Assembly (NCBI RefSeq): GCF_005405385.1
Contig: NZ_BJDY01000001.1
Coordinates: 1-64,000, forward strand
Length of the DNA: 64,000 bases
Direction of reading: 5' to 3'
Origin: Lactiplantibacillus mudanjiangensis
GTDB lineage: Bacteria > Bacillota > Bacilli > Lactobacillales > Lactobacillaceae
A model generated the notes under the pieces. That model was not told the DNA's origin and did no database searches. It worked only from the letters and a program-made list of their open reading frames with translations. The translations under genes were made by a program, and so were the position numbers. This document shows, piece by piece, positions 43,334-52,811 of this stretch. Each line of letters starts with the position of its first letter. Positions within the stretch are counted from its first letter, which is position 1.

Positions 43334-43840
43334 ATGACAAATTACCAACAGATTCTGGTTGGCATCGATACATCACCGCAATCACAATTGGCGTTAGATA
43401 AAGCCATTGCGATTGCCCGTCAAAATCAAGCTGCTTTGGATATTGTGACTGTGATTAATACGGAAAAGTTTATCGGTATTACCCAAGGACCCATGGGATT
43501 TGGTGCGGCAACGCCCCAATTATTGCAGGAACTAACAAATAAACTGAAAGCAAATTTAGCGCGAGCACGTAAACAAGCGGTGGCGGCTGGCGTTGAACTG
43601 GTCCAAGTGCATTTGCATACAGGCAACTCCAAGTTGTTATTAGCGACCGAGTTACCGGCACTGTATGGAACGGATTTGATTATTGTGGGTGCAACGGGTT
43701 TGAATGCTGTATCACAATTCTTAATTGGATCCAACGCCACGTATGTTATGCGTAAAGCGAGTTGTGATACGTTGATTGTACGGACTGATTTACAACATCA
43801 GTTAGTGACACCACCGAAACGCTCACAGCGTAAAATTTAA
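43334..43840 (+). CDS. Universal stress protein (UspA family)
   Basis: A 168-residue UspA-type protein: ILVGIDTSPQSQLALDKAI opens the Rossmann-like fold and the ATP-binding GATGLNAVSQFLIGSNATYVM segment closes it. AAGGAGG lies nine bases before the ATG. Cytosolic, function in stress survival inferred from the family. Confidence 0.92.
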   Translation: MTNYQQILVGIDTSPQSQLALDKAIAIARQNQAALDIVTVINTEKFIGITQGPMGFGAATPQLLQELTNKLKANLARARKQAVAAGVELVQVHLHTGNSKLLLATELPALYGTDLIIVGATGLNAVSQFLIGSNATYVMRKASCDTLIVRTDLQHQLVTPPKRSQRKI

Positions 43841-43851
43841 TGGTTTAGTTG

Positions 43852-43890
43852 AACCGACTAGCTGGAAATCCCCAGTTAGTCGGTTTTTTT
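43852..43890 (+). terminator. Terminator of the pepV-usp unit
   Basis: Arms ACCGACTA..CTGG and CCAG..TAGTCGGT followed by seven Ts. Confidence 0.9.
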
Positions 43891-43928
43891 GTGCTTTCAT
43901 GAAAACTGAAATGAAAAAATGCGACCTT

Positions 43929-43967
43929 TTTACATAACTAATACTTAATCTTTACATCAAAACGACA
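43929..43967 (+). promoter_or_regulatory. PhoP-box-like hexamer array upstream of ugpC
   Basis: Four hexamers spaced exactly 11 bases apart: TTTACA (43929), AATACT (43940), TTTACA (43951) and ACGACA (43962). Direct TT(A/C/T)ACA-like repeats at this spacing are the layout bound by PhoP dimers in Bacillus, and the downstream operon scavenges organic phosphate. Inference; no binding is shown. Confidence 0.55.
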
Positions 43968-44050
43968 ATTTTGAAACGTCATCTGGCATGCTTTAGACAG
44001 TGATTGTGACGACAAATCACAAATTAAAACTATGAGGGAGTTAGGCATTT

Positions 44051-45160
44051 ATGGGAATTGAGTTGCAGGGAATAACGAAGACGTATGACAGCAAGCAGGC
44101 ACCAGTTTTGAGTGATATTAACGCTGAGATTCAAGACGGGGAATTATTTGTGATTGTTGGACCATCCGGTTGTGGGAAAAGTACCTTGCTGCGAATGATC
44201 GCAGGGATTATTCCCATTTCTGCTGGCGTATTAAAAATCAATGGGCAGGTAATGAATGGGGTCTCACCTAAGGATCGTAATTTGTCGATGGTTTTTCAAA
44301 GTTACGCCTTGTATCCCTTTCTAACCGTTGCTGACAATGTGGCGTTTGGCTTAAAAGCTCGCAAGATGGCACCTGCCGAAATTGAACAACGGGTTAACGA
44401 TGCATTGAGCATGGTGGATTTAACTGAATACCGTGATCGTAAGCCGCGGGCGTTGTCGGGGGGACAACGGCAACGCGTGGCATTAGCCCGGGCAATCGCC
44501 AGTGATTCCAAAATTTGTTTGATGGATGAGCCACTATCAAACTTGGATGCACAATTACGTGTACAAATGCGTGCAGAAATTCGCGAACTTCAACGTAAAC
44601 TTAATTTAACCTTGATCTATGTGACCCATGACCAAACGGAAGCGATGACGATGGCTGATCATGTGATGGTCTTACATGACCAACAAGTACAACAAATTGC
44701 TTCGCCGCTGACTATTTATAATCAACCAGCCAATTCATTTGTGGCTCAGTTCTTTGGCACGCCCCAAATCAATTTGTTAACGGCTAATACGGCGGGAACT
44801 CAGGCTTCACCTCGATTAACAATGACTAATGAATTGCAACTTGACTTAGATAAGCCATTAGCTGCTGGGACGTATACGGTTGGTATCCGCCCAAATGCCT
44901 TGAGCTGTCGCCCAGTTGCTGATGATGATGGCAATGCGACGGTCATTAATGTGGAAACTTTAGGTGATCAAACCATTATTGAAGCAGTCTTGGATGATGA
45001 CACCGAAGTAAGAATTGTTGAAGCGGGTCAAGTTCATGTGGCCTTGGCACAACGAGTGTTGGTTACGGCCTTAGGACCAGCCTTTATCTTTGATGAAACT
45101 GACACCTTAATTGCTGAGAAAAGGGGGTTACAAGATGCTCGAGTCGTTGCCGTCAACTAA
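44051..45160 (+). CDS. ugpC: Glycerol-3-phosphate ABC transporter ATPase
   Basis: A 369-residue ABC ATPase of the MalK/UgpC/MsmK type. Walker A GPSGCGKST lies at residues 37-45, the signature LSGGQ near 135 and Walker B ICLMDEPLSNLDA near 155; the C-terminal 130 residues form the regulatory TOBE/OB domain. First gene of ugpCAEB-glpQ. Its end overlaps ugpA by 26 bases. Substrate assigned from the operon context. Confidence 0.92.
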   Translation: MGIELQGITKTYDSKQAPVLSDINAEIQDGELFVIVGPSGCGKSTLLRMIAGIIPISAGVLKINGQVMNGVSPKDRNLSMVFQSYALYPFLTVADNVAFGLKARKMAPAEIEQRVNDALSMVDLTEYRDRKPRALSGGQRQRVALARAIASDSKICLMDEPLSNLDAQLRVQMRAEIRELQRKLNLTLIYVTHDQTEAMTMADHVMVLHDQQVQQIASPLTIYNQPANSFVAQFFGTPQINLLTANTAGTQASPRLTMTNELQLDLDKPLAAGTYTVGIRPNALSCRPVADDDGNATVINVETLGDQTIIEAVLDDDTEVRIVEAGQVHVALAQRVLVTALGPAFIFDETDTLIAEKRGLQDARVVAVN

Positions 45161-46103
45161 AAAAACACAACCAACGTCATCACATGAGCCCCAAGCACAA
45201 CCGCAAGTAAAATCGCCAGTGGCTAGCTTTGAATTGCGAAAGAATGACAAATATTATGCATGGTTATTTTTAGGACCCTCATTATTGTTATTGAGTATTT
45301 TTGTGTTCTATCCTATGCTACGGACATTGTATCTAAGTCTATTTTTGACGGATAATTTTGGTGAACCAACCGTGTTTGTTGGCCTACAGAATTATCTTCA
45401 TCTACTAAAATCGGCCCCCTATTTGGCTAGTTTAAAAGCAACAACGACTTACGTGGTTGGTGTCGCTAGTCTAACGATTGTCTTTGGCCTTTTATTAGCT
45501 GCGATGGCCAACCAAAAATTGCGTGGAATCGAATTTTTCCGGACAATTTTTACAGCAACTATGGGTGTGTCCGTATCTGTTTCAGCGATTTTTTGGTTAT
45601 TCATGTTTAATCCCACTATTGGGGTTCTCAACCAAGTGATTATGTTCTTTGGTCATCAACCGATTGCCTGGCTAACAACACCAGGATGGGCGATGGTAGC
45701 GGTGATTGTGACGAGCGTTTGGATGCATTTAGGGTTTACCTTCCTGCTATTCTTTGGCGCGTTACAATCTGTGCCTAAGAGCTTGTATGATGCGGCGGAT
45801 GTGGCTGGAGCCTCATCACGATACCAATTCTGGCATATTACGTTACCGATGATCTCGCCAACGATGTTTTTTGTGGCCGTCATTACGTTGATCTCAGCTT
45901 TTAAGAGTTTTGGTTTAATTGATCTGATGACTGCTGGTGGTCCCACAAATGCGACGAATTTATTAGTTTATCGAATTTATAAAGATGCGTTTATGAACGG
46001 TAATTATGCACAAGCCAGTACGGAATCCATTATCTTGGCGATTATTATCGCTTTGATTACGTTAATTCAATTTAAGTTATTAGCAAAGCGGGTGAACTAC
46101 TAA
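45135..46103 (+). CDS. ugpA: ABC sugar/glycerol-3-phosphate permease, UgpA-type
   Basis: A 322-residue inner permease with a long Pro/Gln-rich cytoplasmic N-tail (residues 1-40) and six helices. The EAA loop that docks with the ATPase reads DAADVAGASSRYQFWHITLP. ATG at 45135 follows AAGGGGG inside ugpC; the stop overlaps the ugpE start as TAATG. Confidence 0.9.
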   Translation: MLESLPSTKKTQPTSSHEPQAQPQVKSPVASFELRKNDKYYAWLFLGPSLLLLSIFVFYPMLRTLYLSLFLTDNFGEPTVFVGLQNYLHLLKSAPYLASLKATTTYVVGVASLTIVFGLLLAAMANQKLRGIEFFRTIFTATMGVSVSVSAIFWLFMFNPTIGVLNQVIMFFGHQPIAWLTTPGWAMVAVIVTSVWMHLGFTFLLFFGALQSVPKSLYDAADVAGASSRYQFWHITLPMISPTMFFVAVITLISAFKSFGLIDLMTAGGPTNATNLLVYRIYKDAFMNGNYAQASTESIILAIIIALITLIQFKLLAKRVNY

Positions 46104-46948
46104 TGGAAAATGCCACGATGAACCGAGCCATGTTTAAACGGCGTTTGGGAAAGACGGCGAAATATACCATGCTATTGATTTTAGCGTTAATTATTATTTT
46201 CCCGTTTGTCCTTGGCCTTTGGACAAGCTTTTTACCCTCAATGGATATCGCTAAAGGGGCGCTTTGGAGTTCCCATTTATCGTTGAATAATTATGTTGCA
46301 GCCTTTACGCAAACTAAAATCTTGCAATATTTGCTGAATAGTCTAATTATTTCGACACTAGTGATGTTTGCCCATGTCTTTTTCTGTTCACTGGGCGCCT
46401 ATGCGTTTGTTTTTCTAAAATTCAAATACCGTGATCAATTATTTTATGCGGTTCTAGCAACAATGATGCTCCCATTCGAAGCTGAAGTGATTCCTAACTT
46501 TGTGACGGTCAAATGTCTGGGCCTACTTAATCACTATTCGGTGATGGTCATTCCATTTTTAACCTCAGCTTTCGGGATCTTTATGTTGCGGCAAGCCTTT
46601 TTACAAATTCCACGAGATCTGAAAGAAGCGGCTGACGTCGATGGCTTGAATCATTGGCAGTTCTACTGGCGGGTTACGCTACCGTACGCAAAAATTAGTC
46701 TGTTTACGTTGGCAGCTTATAGCTTTTTAGGTAGTTGGAACCAATATCTCTGGCCGATGCTCACGACCTTTAGTGATCATTTGCGGCCAGTTCAAGATGG
46801 GTTACGTCAGTTACAATCAGAAGAAACGTTTAATGATTGGGACATGATTCAAGCCAGTGCCGCGATTGTCGTAATCCCAACGTTAATTGTGTTATTTATT
46901 GGCCAACATTACTTTAAGTCTGGGTTAAATGAGGGAGCTGTCAAATGA
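46103..46948 (+). CDS. ugpE: ABC sugar/glycerol-3-phosphate permease, UgpE-type
   Basis: A 281-residue permease with six helices; EAA loop EAADVDGLNHWQFYWRVTLP. Forms the transmembrane heterodimer with the product of the preceding gene. Overlaps ugpB by four bases. Confidence 0.9.
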   Translation: MENATMNRAMFKRRLGKTAKYTMLLILALIIIFPFVLGLWTSFLPSMDIAKGALWSSHLSLNNYVAAFTQTKILQYLLNSLIISTLVMFAHVFFCSLGAYAFVFLKFKYRDQLFYAVLATMMLPFEAEVIPNFVTVKCLGLLNHYSVMVIPFLTSAFGIFMLRQAFLQIPRDLKEAADVDGLNHWQFYWRVTLPYAKISLFTLAAYSFLGSWNQYLWPMLTTFSDHLRPVQDGLRQLQSEETFNDWDMIQASAAIVVIPTLIVLFIGQHYFKSGLNEGAVK

Positions 46949-48297
46949 CAAAATTAACAAACAGCTTAAAAAGATATTGGCAAGTTGTTGGTCTGGCTGT
47001 CATTGTGATCTTAGGTTTTAGTGTTTTTGGTTATGCGCGAACCCAAGTCCATGCTGCCAGTGGTCGGACGAAGATCGTCTTTTGGCACGAAATGAAGGGG
47101 CCCGGTCAAAAACAACTGAATAGCTTTATTACGGCTTTTAATAAGTCGCAAACCAAGTATGAAGTTGTCCCACAATTTCAAGGCAGTTATAACGCGGTGA
47201 TTCAAAAGATTATGAATACGCATGGGACAACTGCATCACCAGCAGTCTTCCAATCAATGGATATCTCAAGTAGTCAAATGTATCACAGTGGGTATACGGT
47301 ACCGGTACAAAAATTCATTGACCGTGACAATTATGATATTAGCCAAATTTCCTCAGTTGCCCGTGGGGTTGCCACTCGTAACAATAAATTATTGGCGATG
47401 CCATTCAATACGTCACAAACCACACTCTTTTATAATGCTGGTTTGTTGAAAAAGTATGGGATTAAACCATTACCTGTGAGCCCAAGCTATAGCGATATTT
47501 CACGTGTGTCAAGTCAACTTTATCAAAAATCCAACCATAAGATTAAAGGGATGAGTGTCGAAGCTTATTCATGGTTATTTGAACAATTCTTATCAAATGC
47601 CAATGAAGAATTTGCAAACCATCATGATGGTCACGTTGGTATTGCTGATAAAGTTAAGTTTACTGGGCCGGTTGCAATCGAATCTATGAAATGGTTACAA
47701 GGTCGAGTTAAAGCTGGTGATTTCATGAATTATGGTAATTCTAAGAATGAAATGGCGGCCTTTTTATCTGGCAAACTAGGCCTGTTTATGCAAACCTCTG
47801 CTGATACGAGTCTATTAATTAAAGGCCTAGGTAAAGATCTAGGTGTGACCTATTACCCGCATCCAGATGGGGTTAAGCCAAATGGTATTTCTGTTGGAGG
47901 TGCCTCAATGTGGATTGCTAATGATAAATCGGCAACCGTTCAAGAAGGGGCCTGGCAATTCATTAAGTTCTTAGTGAGTGCGCAAACGCAAGCTAAATGG
48001 GAAAAGGCGACTGGGTACTTGGCCATTAATAATAAAGCAACTCAGGAGCCAGTTTTGAAGCAACTCTATGCGAAGTACCCAATGACAAAGATTCCAGGAG
48101 ATCAATTGAAGAGTGCCAAAGCTAATTACACCAACTCGGGTATCTTTGTTGATGGGGTTGTTGCGGCGCGAGCATTGATTGAAAATGCCATGCAACAAAT
48201 TTATGCGGGCAAAGATGTTAAGCAGTCGTTGCAAACGGCTGAAAATTCGTACAACAAAGTGTTAAAATCAACTAACCGGGCTAATGGCCACGGCTAA
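46945..48297 (+). CDS. ugpB: Extracellular solute-binding protein, UgpB-type
   Basis: A 450-residue family 1 solute-binding protein. The mature part starts TKIVFWHEMKGPGQKQLN, the typical opening of the UgpB/MalE group, and SAQTQAKWEKATGYLAIN near the end fits UgpB-like proteins. The N-terminus (VVGLAVIVILGFSVFGYA then VHAAS) is a hydrophobic segment with no lipobox Cys, unusual for a Gram-positive importer; it may stay as an uncleaved anchor or be cleaved at VHA-AS. Should capture glycerol-3-phosphate or glycerophosphodiesters. Confidence 0.88.
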   Translation: MTKLTNSLKRYWQVVGLAVIVILGFSVFGYARTQVHAASGRTKIVFWHEMKGPGQKQLNSFITAFNKSQTKYEVVPQFQGSYNAVIQKIMNTHGTTASPAVFQSMDISSSQMYHSGYTVPVQKFIDRDNYDISQISSVARGVATRNNKLLAMPFNTSQTTLFYNAGLLKKYGIKPLPVSPSYSDISRVSSQLYQKSNHKIKGMSVEAYSWLFEQFLSNANEEFANHHDGHVGIADKVKFTGPVAIESMKWLQGRVKAGDFMNYGNSKNEMAAFLSGKLGLFMQTSADTSLLIKGLGKDLGVTYYPHPDGVKPNGISVGGASMWIANDKSATVQEGAWQFIKFLVSAQTQAKWEKATGYLAINNKATQEPVLKQLYAKYPMTKIPGDQLKSAKANYTNSGIFVDGVVAARALIENAMQQIYAGKDVKQSLQTAENSYNKVLKSTNRANGHG

Positions 48298-48312
48298 ACG
48301 GAAAGAGTTGAA

Positions 48313-49005
48313 ATGAGAATGACAAGTCAATCATTAATTTATGGTCATCGTGGTGTACCAGTTAAGTTTCCTGAAAATTCATTGGCTGGTTTCGCGTATG
48401 CGATTAGTCAGGGCATTGATGGATTAGAATTCGATGTCCATTTAACTAAGGATCAAGTTCCGGTTATTATGCACGATGAGAAGATTGATCGAACAACGGA
48501 TGGTCAGGGCGCGATTGCTGATTATACGTATGCTGAAATTCGTCAATTTCATCTAAAAAATGGTGAGCCAGTGCCCACATTAGCTGAGTTGCTAGCTTTA
48601 GTGAGTGGTGAACCTGTTCATCTGAACCTAGAATTTAAAACAGATAAACACTATTATCAAAATATTGAACGGATTGTCTTACACATGATCCATGAGACAG
48701 ATCTGGTTTACCCAGTCGTGTTCTCTTCGTTTAATCTTAAAAGTTTGCAACGAGGACGAGCATTAGATCCAAACCAAAAGTATGCGTTTCTATCGTCAGC
48801 TAAAATTGGCGATCCAGAAGGTTTTGCAGCCGCTGAGCATCTAGAAGGATTACACTTAGAGCACTATCAAGCGATGCATGATGTTGCTGAACGTGTCTGG
48901 ACCGTTGATGACCCAGCCGAAATGCGGCAATTGTTTGATAAACAGGTGAGTGGTGTGATTACCGATGATTTTGAGTTAGCACAGGATATTCGCGCAGCCG
49001 TTTAA
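48313..49005 (+). CDS. glpQ: Cytosolic glycerophosphodiester phosphodiesterase
   Basis: A 230-residue single-domain GDPD without signal peptide: GHRGVPVKFPENSLAGF near the start, LEFDVHLTKD and MHDEKIDRTTDG supply the catalytic His, Glu, Asp and His. It would hydrolyse glycerophosphodiesters brought in by the adjacent transporter to glycerol-3-phosphate and an alcohol, as UgpQ does in E. coli. Last gene of the operon. GGAAAGAG precedes two nearby ATG codons (48313 and 48319). Confidence 0.92.
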   Translation: MRMTSQSLIYGHRGVPVKFPENSLAGFAYAISQGIDGLEFDVHLTKDQVPVIMHDEKIDRTTDGQGAIADYTYAEIRQFHLKNGEPVPTLAELLALVSGEPVHLNLEFKTDKHYYQNIERIVLHMIHETDLVYPVVFSSFNLKSLQRGRALDPNQKYAFLSSAKIGDPEGFAAAEHLEGLHLEHYQAMHDVAERVWTVDDPAEMRQLFDKQVSGVITDDFELAQDIRAAV

Positions 49006-49023
49006 AGTCGATCGTAACCCATC

Positions 49024-49070
49024 AAAAAAGCCATTACTAAGCTGTTTTAGCTTGGTAATGGCTTTTTTTG
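49024..49070. terminator. Bidirectional terminator
   Basis: Arms AAAAGCCATTAC and GTAATGGCTTTT with a T run on the plus side and a complementary one on the minus side, between the convergent glpQ and deoxynucleoside kinase genes. Confidence 0.92.
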
Positions 49071-49074
49071 TCTG

Positions 49075-49722
49075 TTAGACGTTGGCTGGTTTACGGACCT
49101 TAGCTAATTCGGCATCGATTTGTGCCAAGACAGCTTGTTGGTTGTCAACTTTTTCCAAGTCATATTGTTGTAAGTCAATCTTCATCTTTGGACTAGCGTC
49201 GTATTCGTCGAACCACTTCCGATAAGCGGTCCACATCTTGTAGTAATAAGATTCCAATTCAGGATTGTTATCAAATTGTTCGTAATCACGACCACGTTTC
49301 TTGATCCGATATAAGATTGTTTCAAAGTCAGTTTCTGAATAAACCATCAAATCTGGTGCCTTTTTAGGTAATTCAGTTAGTTCCGTCATCATGTTATCGA
49401 GCAATTGAAGATAAACATTTAATTCTGTATCTGAAATATTACCTTCGGCGTTGTTTTCTTTAGTGAAGAGGGCATCTTCATAAATTGAACGGTCGAGGAC
49501 GTTGTTGTCATCGGCTAATGCCTTCTTGATCATTGCAAAACGCTTGTTAAGGAAATAGATTTGTAATAGGAAACCATAGTTCTTGGGATCCGAATAGTAT
49601 AGTGGCAACACCGGATTGTCGCCAACGGGTTCGTAGAAAGCTTTAGTTCCAAGGTGATCGGCGATTAAACCAGTTAACGTGGTTTTGCCGACCCCAATCA
49701 TTCCTGCTGTTATTATCACCAT
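49075..49722 (-). CDS. Deoxynucleoside kinase
   Basis: A 215-residue kinase of the deoxyadenosine/deoxyguanosine kinase family used in nucleotide salvage by lactobacilli. P-loop GMIGVGKTT at residues 7-15, the DRS motif in NVLDRSIYED, and RIKKRGRDYEQ as the lid. Well-formed single gene; adenosine versus guanosine preference cannot be read from sequence. Confidence 0.92.
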   Translation of the reverse strand: MVIITAGMIGVGKTTLTGLIADHLGTKAFYEPVGDNPVLPLYYSDPKNYGFLLQIYFLNKRFAMIKKALADDNNVLDRSIYEDALFTKENNAEGNISDTELNVYLQLLDNMMTELTELPKKAPDLMVYSETDFETILYRIKKRGRDYEQFDNNPELESYYYKMWTAYRKWFDEYDASPKMKIDLQQYDLEKVDNQQAVLAQIDAELAKVRKPANV

Positions 49723-49821
49723 GATAGCCCCTCTTTATAGAAAATTGCACAATATATTGTATCAAAAAAAGAAGCCCAATACTATATAGACTTTTGGCTA
49801 AAACTTTGCTTCAGGTCACTT

Positions 49822-50205
49822 TTATTGCTTTTTGGCCTGTTCTTTCAATAAGTCACGAATTTCACTTAAATATTGTTCAGACAAGTCTGGTGTTGGTTCC
49901 TCTTCAACTTCAGGTTCTTTACGAACGATCTTATTAATCACTTTCACCAGCAAAAAGACGACAATTGCAATGATGAAAAAGTTGATAATTGAATTGATAA
50001 AAGCCCCATATTTAAACGTGGCGTCACCAATCGAAACTTTCAAGTTAGACAGGTCAATCTGACCGAGAAAGATCCCAATTAATGGATTGATTAAATTGTT
50101 GGTCAAAGATTTAACGATGCCAGTGAAAGCTGACCCAATAATAACCCCAACGGCTAAGTCAATGACATTACCCCGCGCAATAAAAGTTTTAAATTCTTCA
50201 ATCAT
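49822..50205 (-). CDS. mscL: Large-conductance mechanosensitive channel
   Basis: A 127-residue MscL: the amphipathic N-helix MIEEFKTFIARGN, first helix VIDLAVGVIIGSAFTGIVKSL, second helix INSIINFFIIAIVVFLLVKVIN, and a charged C-terminal bundle. It acts as an osmotic safety valve in the cell membrane. Confidence 0.96.
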   Translation of the reverse strand: MIEEFKTFIARGNVIDLAVGVIIGSAFTGIVKSLTNNLINPLIGIFLGQIDLSNLKVSIGDATFKYGAFINSIINFFIIAIVVFLLVKVINKIVRKEPEVEEEPTPDLSEQYLSEIRDLLKEQAKKQ

Positions 50206-50419
50206 AGTGTATAACTCCCTTCGTTTTTTACCTTAATTAGCATAGCAAAAAGTGATTGGAGCGGCAACCAAAAGGCCCATCGAGATTTGACGTGATGATT
50301 TTGATGGTTTAAGTGACGTTAGTTTTGTTGGTTGACGAACGGTGCAAGTGTTGATCATCTCAAGCCGGTTTCTTGTCACCTATAATGAAATTAAATCGTA
50401 ATAAGTGTGGTGAGGGGAA

Positions 50420-51619
50420 ATGATCAAGACTCAACATAAACAACTGATTTATTTCATTATATTAATGGGTGTCGTGAATTTATTTGCTGATATGACACAT
50501 GAGGGTGCCCGCAGTATTTATGGCGCGTATTTGAGTTTTCAAGGTTTAACTGCAGCACAGATTGGTTTTGTCACGGGTGTCGGTGAGTTTATTGGTTATG
50601 GGTTACGCCTTATTTCGGGAAATATTGTGGATCGAACCCAGCGATACTGGCCCGCAATGACGATTGGTTTTGTGATCAATGTTTTGTCGGTACCAGCGCT
50701 AGTCTTTTGTAATCGTCAAGGATGGCTATTGGCTTGTGTTCTGATTATTAGTGAACGCGCAGGTCGTGCCATTCGGTTACCGGCTAATAATACGATGCTT
50801 TCTTTTGCCGGTTCACAAATGGGCAATGGTCGTGCTTTTGCATTAGAGGAGTTTTTGGATTCAATCGGCTCATTTCTGGGACCGGTGTATTTATATCTCA
50901 TCATGACTTTGGGTGTTACCGCAACAACAAACTATCAGGCGTTATTTGCGTGGCTTATTGTACCAGCGATATTAACATTAGTCGCCTTGATGTTTGCGCA
51001 TCAGCAGTTTCCACGTCCAGAAAAATTTGAACCTGATAAGGTGACGACCGGTCAGACTAAGATCGATGGCAATACTTGGTTGTACGTCATCGGCATTGTG
51101 AGTTTTGCGTTAGGATTCATGGATTTTCCAATTATAACGATGCATATTCAGCGACTAAATTTGGTTAGCAATATAAACTTGCCACTCTTGTATGCACTAG
51201 CCATGATTATCGGGGCGATAGCGACACTGGTCTTTGGTGGTGCTTATGATCGTTGGGGGATTAAGGTGCTAAGTTGGTCGACATTATTAGCAGCACCCTT
51301 CAGTGGGTTTATTTTCCTATCACATCATCTTTCAGTCATCTTAATTGGCATTGTGTTATGGGGAATCGGCATGGGGGCACAGGAATCTTTAATGGAGGCG
51401 ATTGTTGGTGCAATGGTCGCCCGTCGTCAGCGCGCGCGTGCATTTGGCTTTTTCGATATGGTTTTTGGAATTGCGTGGTTTATCGGTAGTTGGTTATTAG
51501 GACTATTATATGATTGGTCATTGCCAATCATGGTTATTTGTTCAGTGGCACTGCAGCTAGTGGCAGCGAGTTGCTATTTAATCATTAATTGGCGAACAAC
51601 AAAAATGGGGGCAGCATAA
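50420..51619 (+). CDS. MFS transporter
   Basis: A 399-residue, roughly 12-helix major facilitator. The segment MTHEGARSIYGAYLSFQGLTAAQIGF and GRAIRLPANNTMLS are striking but I cannot tie them to a substrate. GGTGAGGGG precedes the ATG. Its stop overlaps the start of the phosphatase gene (TAATG), and a flavodoxin-like gene follows, so it belongs to a three-gene operon. Confidence 0.82.
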   Translation: MIKTQHKQLIYFIILMGVVNLFADMTHEGARSIYGAYLSFQGLTAAQIGFVTGVGEFIGYGLRLISGNIVDRTQRYWPAMTIGFVINVLSVPALVFCNRQGWLLACVLIISERAGRAIRLPANNTMLSFAGSQMGNGRAFALEEFLDSIGSFLGPVYLYLIMTLGVTATTNYQALFAWLIVPAILTLVALMFAHQQFPRPEKFEPDKVTTGQTKIDGNTWLYVIGIVSFALGFMDFPIITMHIQRLNLVSNINLPLLYALAMIIGAIATLVFGGAYDRWGIKVLSWSTLLAAPFSGFIFLSHHLSVILIGIVLWGIGMGAQESLMEAIVGAMVARRQRARAFGFFDMVFGIAWFIGSWLLGLLYDWSLPIMVICSVALQLVAASCYLIINWRTTKMGAA

Positions 51620-52329
51620 TGAAAAAAATCACAGTGAATTTTATTCGGCATGGGGAAACTTATTTTAATGTATTCGATCGTTTTCAGGGCTGGTCGGATA
51701 CGCCGTTGACAGCGCACGGTCATGCGCAAGCACAAGCAATCGGGGCGGTTGTTTCATCGCTGAAAGTTGATCACTTGTATGCGAGTGATATGACTCGTGC
51801 CCGAGAAACGGCGGCCGATATTTGTCAGGCTAATCATTGGGACGTGGCAAAAACAGTAACTTGTTTACCAAGTTTGCGAGAACATTTTTATGGTTGTTTT
51901 GAAGGCCAACCTCAGGCGGAAACTTGGCGTCAAATTGCACAAGTACATGGCCTACATAACTATTCAGAGCTTGTTCAGACCTATTCGGTGGATCAGGCTC
52001 AAGATTTTTTGAGTCAGCAGGATGCAAGTGGCTTTGCTGAAACGAGTGCTGATTTCTGGAACCGCTTTTTGGAAGGTGTTCAGACCATTATGAAGGCAAC
52101 GCCAGATAATGGGGAAGTTCTGGTTGTCTCACATAGTTCGGTCATACGGGCCCTAGTTGGTCGTTATGCGCCACAACGATTAAATCCGATTACACCTGAA
52201 AATGGTAAACTCACTCGAATTTGTGTTTCTAAGCCATTTAATAAACCAATTGATTTTCGCGTCTTAGCTTACAATTGTACGACCATAAATGCAGCCAATA
52301 GTATTGGTACCGGGAGGCGACTAATATGA
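51619..52329 (+). CDS. Histidine-phosphatase family protein
   Basis: A 236-residue member of the phosphoglycerate-mutase-like superfamily: RHGET at residues 10-14 carries the phosphorylated His, MTRARETA and LREHFYGCFEG follow, and the second His is in VSHSSVIRAL. Acid/sugar phosphatase activity is likelier than mutase activity; the substrate is unknown. Overlaps both operon neighbours. Confidence 0.88.
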   Translation: MKKITVNFIRHGETYFNVFDRFQGWSDTPLTAHGHAQAQAIGAVVSSLKVDHLYASDMTRARETAADICQANHWDVAKTVTCLPSLREHFYGCFEGQPQAETWRQIAQVHGLHNYSELVQTYSVDQAQDFLSQQDASGFAETSADFWNRFLEGVQTIMKATPDNGEVLVVSHSSVIRALVGRYAPQRLNPITPENGKLTRICVSKPFNKPIDFRVLAYNCTTINAANSIGTGRRLI

Positions 52330-52811
52330 TTGATACATTAATTATTTATGGAAGTGCCGAGAATACTGGTTTTGAGCAGTCGATTCTAACTTACTTTACG
52401 AGGGGACTATCTTTAAAAGGCCATCGTTTCCAAATTGTGCGTCTTGATGATCAAACGAGTTATCAAGCAGCTTGTATCGCTAATTATCAGGAAATTGTCT
52501 TCATTTGTGCGTTAGAGCATGGCTTGCCGGCAAAAACATTGCAAGTTGGACTTATGAGACTAGTCACATTGATTCAAAACGAATCCGTAGCTGATATAGC
52601 AAATCCCGCTGAAGCATTAGTAATTACGTATTCGCCAGAATCGACTTGGGCGATCAAACGACATTATGGTAATTTGATGCGACAGCCGCAGTTAACGCAG
52701 CTATTTACAGCATTAAAAATAAAAAAACAACGTTGGCTTAACTTAGGTAAGATTGAAGCTAAAAGTCAACGACAGAAGTCGCTGTTTTTGGAAGGGTTTT
52801 TGTTACCTTGA
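52326..52811 (+). CDS. Flavodoxin-like fold protein
   Basis: A 161-residue protein whose opening IIYGSAENTGFEQSILTYFTRGL followed by VRLDDQ and IVFICALEHGLP resembles the flavodoxin-like NAD(P)H oxidoreductases, but FMN contacts later in the chain are not obvious. It overlaps the phosphatase gene by four bases (ATGA). Role unknown; possibly a redox partner for a substrate moved by the MFS transporter. Confidence 0.6.
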   Translation: MIDTLIIYGSAENTGFEQSILTYFTRGLSLKGHRFQIVRLDDQTSYQAACIANYQEIVFICALEHGLPAKTLQVGLMRLVTLIQNESVADIANPAEALVITYSPESTWAIKRHYGNLMRQPQLTQLFTALKIKKQRWLNLGKIEAKSQRQKSLFLEGFLLP

